A stretch of 64,000 nt of DNA from CAVZCC01 sp963773765 (GTDB lineage: Bacteria; Actinomycetota; Acidimicrobiia; Acidimicrobiales; Microtrichaceae): the NCBI GenBank assembly GCA_963773765.1, contig CAVZCC010000006.1:558001-622000 (forward strand). Direction: 5' to 3'. Within the stretch, counting starts at the first letter, position 1; every line of letters begins with the position of its first letter. Made by a program: the position numbers and the translations under genes. Shown here piece by piece: positions 63,878 to 64,000 of this stretch. A model generated the notes under the pieces. The model made no database searches. It was not told where the DNA came from and was given only the letters and a program-made list of their open reading frames with translations.

Positions 63878-64000
63878 GTGCTCTCCACCCTGCTCGCCGT
63901 CGGCGGCGCCCTGGATCCGACCAGCCTGATCGAGAAGGGCGGGTACCTCCTGCTGTTCGCGATCATCTTCGCCGAGTCGGGCCTGCTCATCGGCTTCTTC
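63878..64000 (+). CDS. DedA family membrane protein (3' truncated by window end)
   Basis: Only the first 41 residues are inside the window. LLAVGGALDPTSLIEKGGYL is followed by LLFAIIFAESGLLIGFF. The pattern of a short amphipathic start, then Gly-Tyr, then a hydrophobic helix with A-E-S-G-L-L-I-G-F-F is the conserved N-terminus of DedA/SNARE-associated proteins, which act in lipid-carrier recycling. The GTG start is supported by TACCCT at leaderless distance. Confidence 0.75.
   Translation, partial: MLSTLLAVGGALDPTSLIEKGGYLLLFAIIFAESGLLIGFF

Overview
The window is a G+C-rich chromosomal stretch with about 55 densely packed protein genes on both strands. I see no rRNA, tRNA, CRISPR array, insertion sequence or prophage, and no gene-free stretch longer than about 280 bases. 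The gene set suggests an actinobacterium, most likely of the Acidimicrobiia: a UPF0182 membrane protein, a PDZ plus Lon-type secreted protease, a DivIVA-like coiled-coil protein, an Rpf-like transglycosylase, a DUF2342-type putative zinc protease, MreB, and many GTG/TTG starts. Several genes have a TAnnnT box 7-9 bases before the start codon, as expected for leaderless mRNAs. The lineage is an inference from gene content.

Layout. 0-5.7 kb: flavin oxidoreductase (partial), diguanylate cyclase, M15 carboxypeptidase, Fpg. 5.7-8.3 kb: FtsX/ATPase ABC exporter with a TetR regulator behind three tandem operator-like palindromes. 8.4-11.6 kb: CDF metal transporter, TetR, orphan ParA with a coupled proline-rich membrane protein. 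11.6-24.6 kb: methyltransferase, Rpf-like protein, two related lipoprotein hydrolases, acyltransferase-SGNH fusion, ABC-F protein, SDR. 24.6-32 kb: membrane proteins, NfuA-like protein, Dxs, alpha/beta hydrolase coupled to a TPP enzyme. 32-40 kb: a 47-residue exported peptide, FlK-like thioesterase, TldD and two tandem TldE paralogues, separated by a TetR/membrane-protein pair, glutaminase and a basic protein. 40-49.6 kb: putative zinc protease, a giant exported PKD protein, an NDP-sugar epimerase-like protein, a PDZ pseudoprotease, MoaE and MreB. 49.7-54.7 kb: a complete branched-chain amino-acid (Liv) ABC transporter in the order ATPase, ATPase, permease, permease, binding protein. 54.7-64 kb: enoyl-CoA hydratase, HEAT protein, secreted protease, a DivIVA-MuF-like fusion, UPF0182 and the start of a DedA gene.

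Sequence quality matters for reading this window. Around a dozen otherwise intact genes carry a single extra base that breaks the frame. Two stretches, 41.6-45.3 kb and 50.0-54.6 kb, carry dozens of such breaks, while the residues in every frame still spell good protein. I read these as base-insertion errors of the assembly rather than gene decay. I give the full span of each such gene and note the breaks.

The most interesting items are the DivIVA-coiled-coil protein ending in a phage MuF-like Cys/His module, two sets of tandem operator palindromes beside TetR genes, the orphan ParA with a tail-anchored partner, a PDZ protein that has lost the His and Ser of the HtrA triad, and the TldD/TldE/TldE set.
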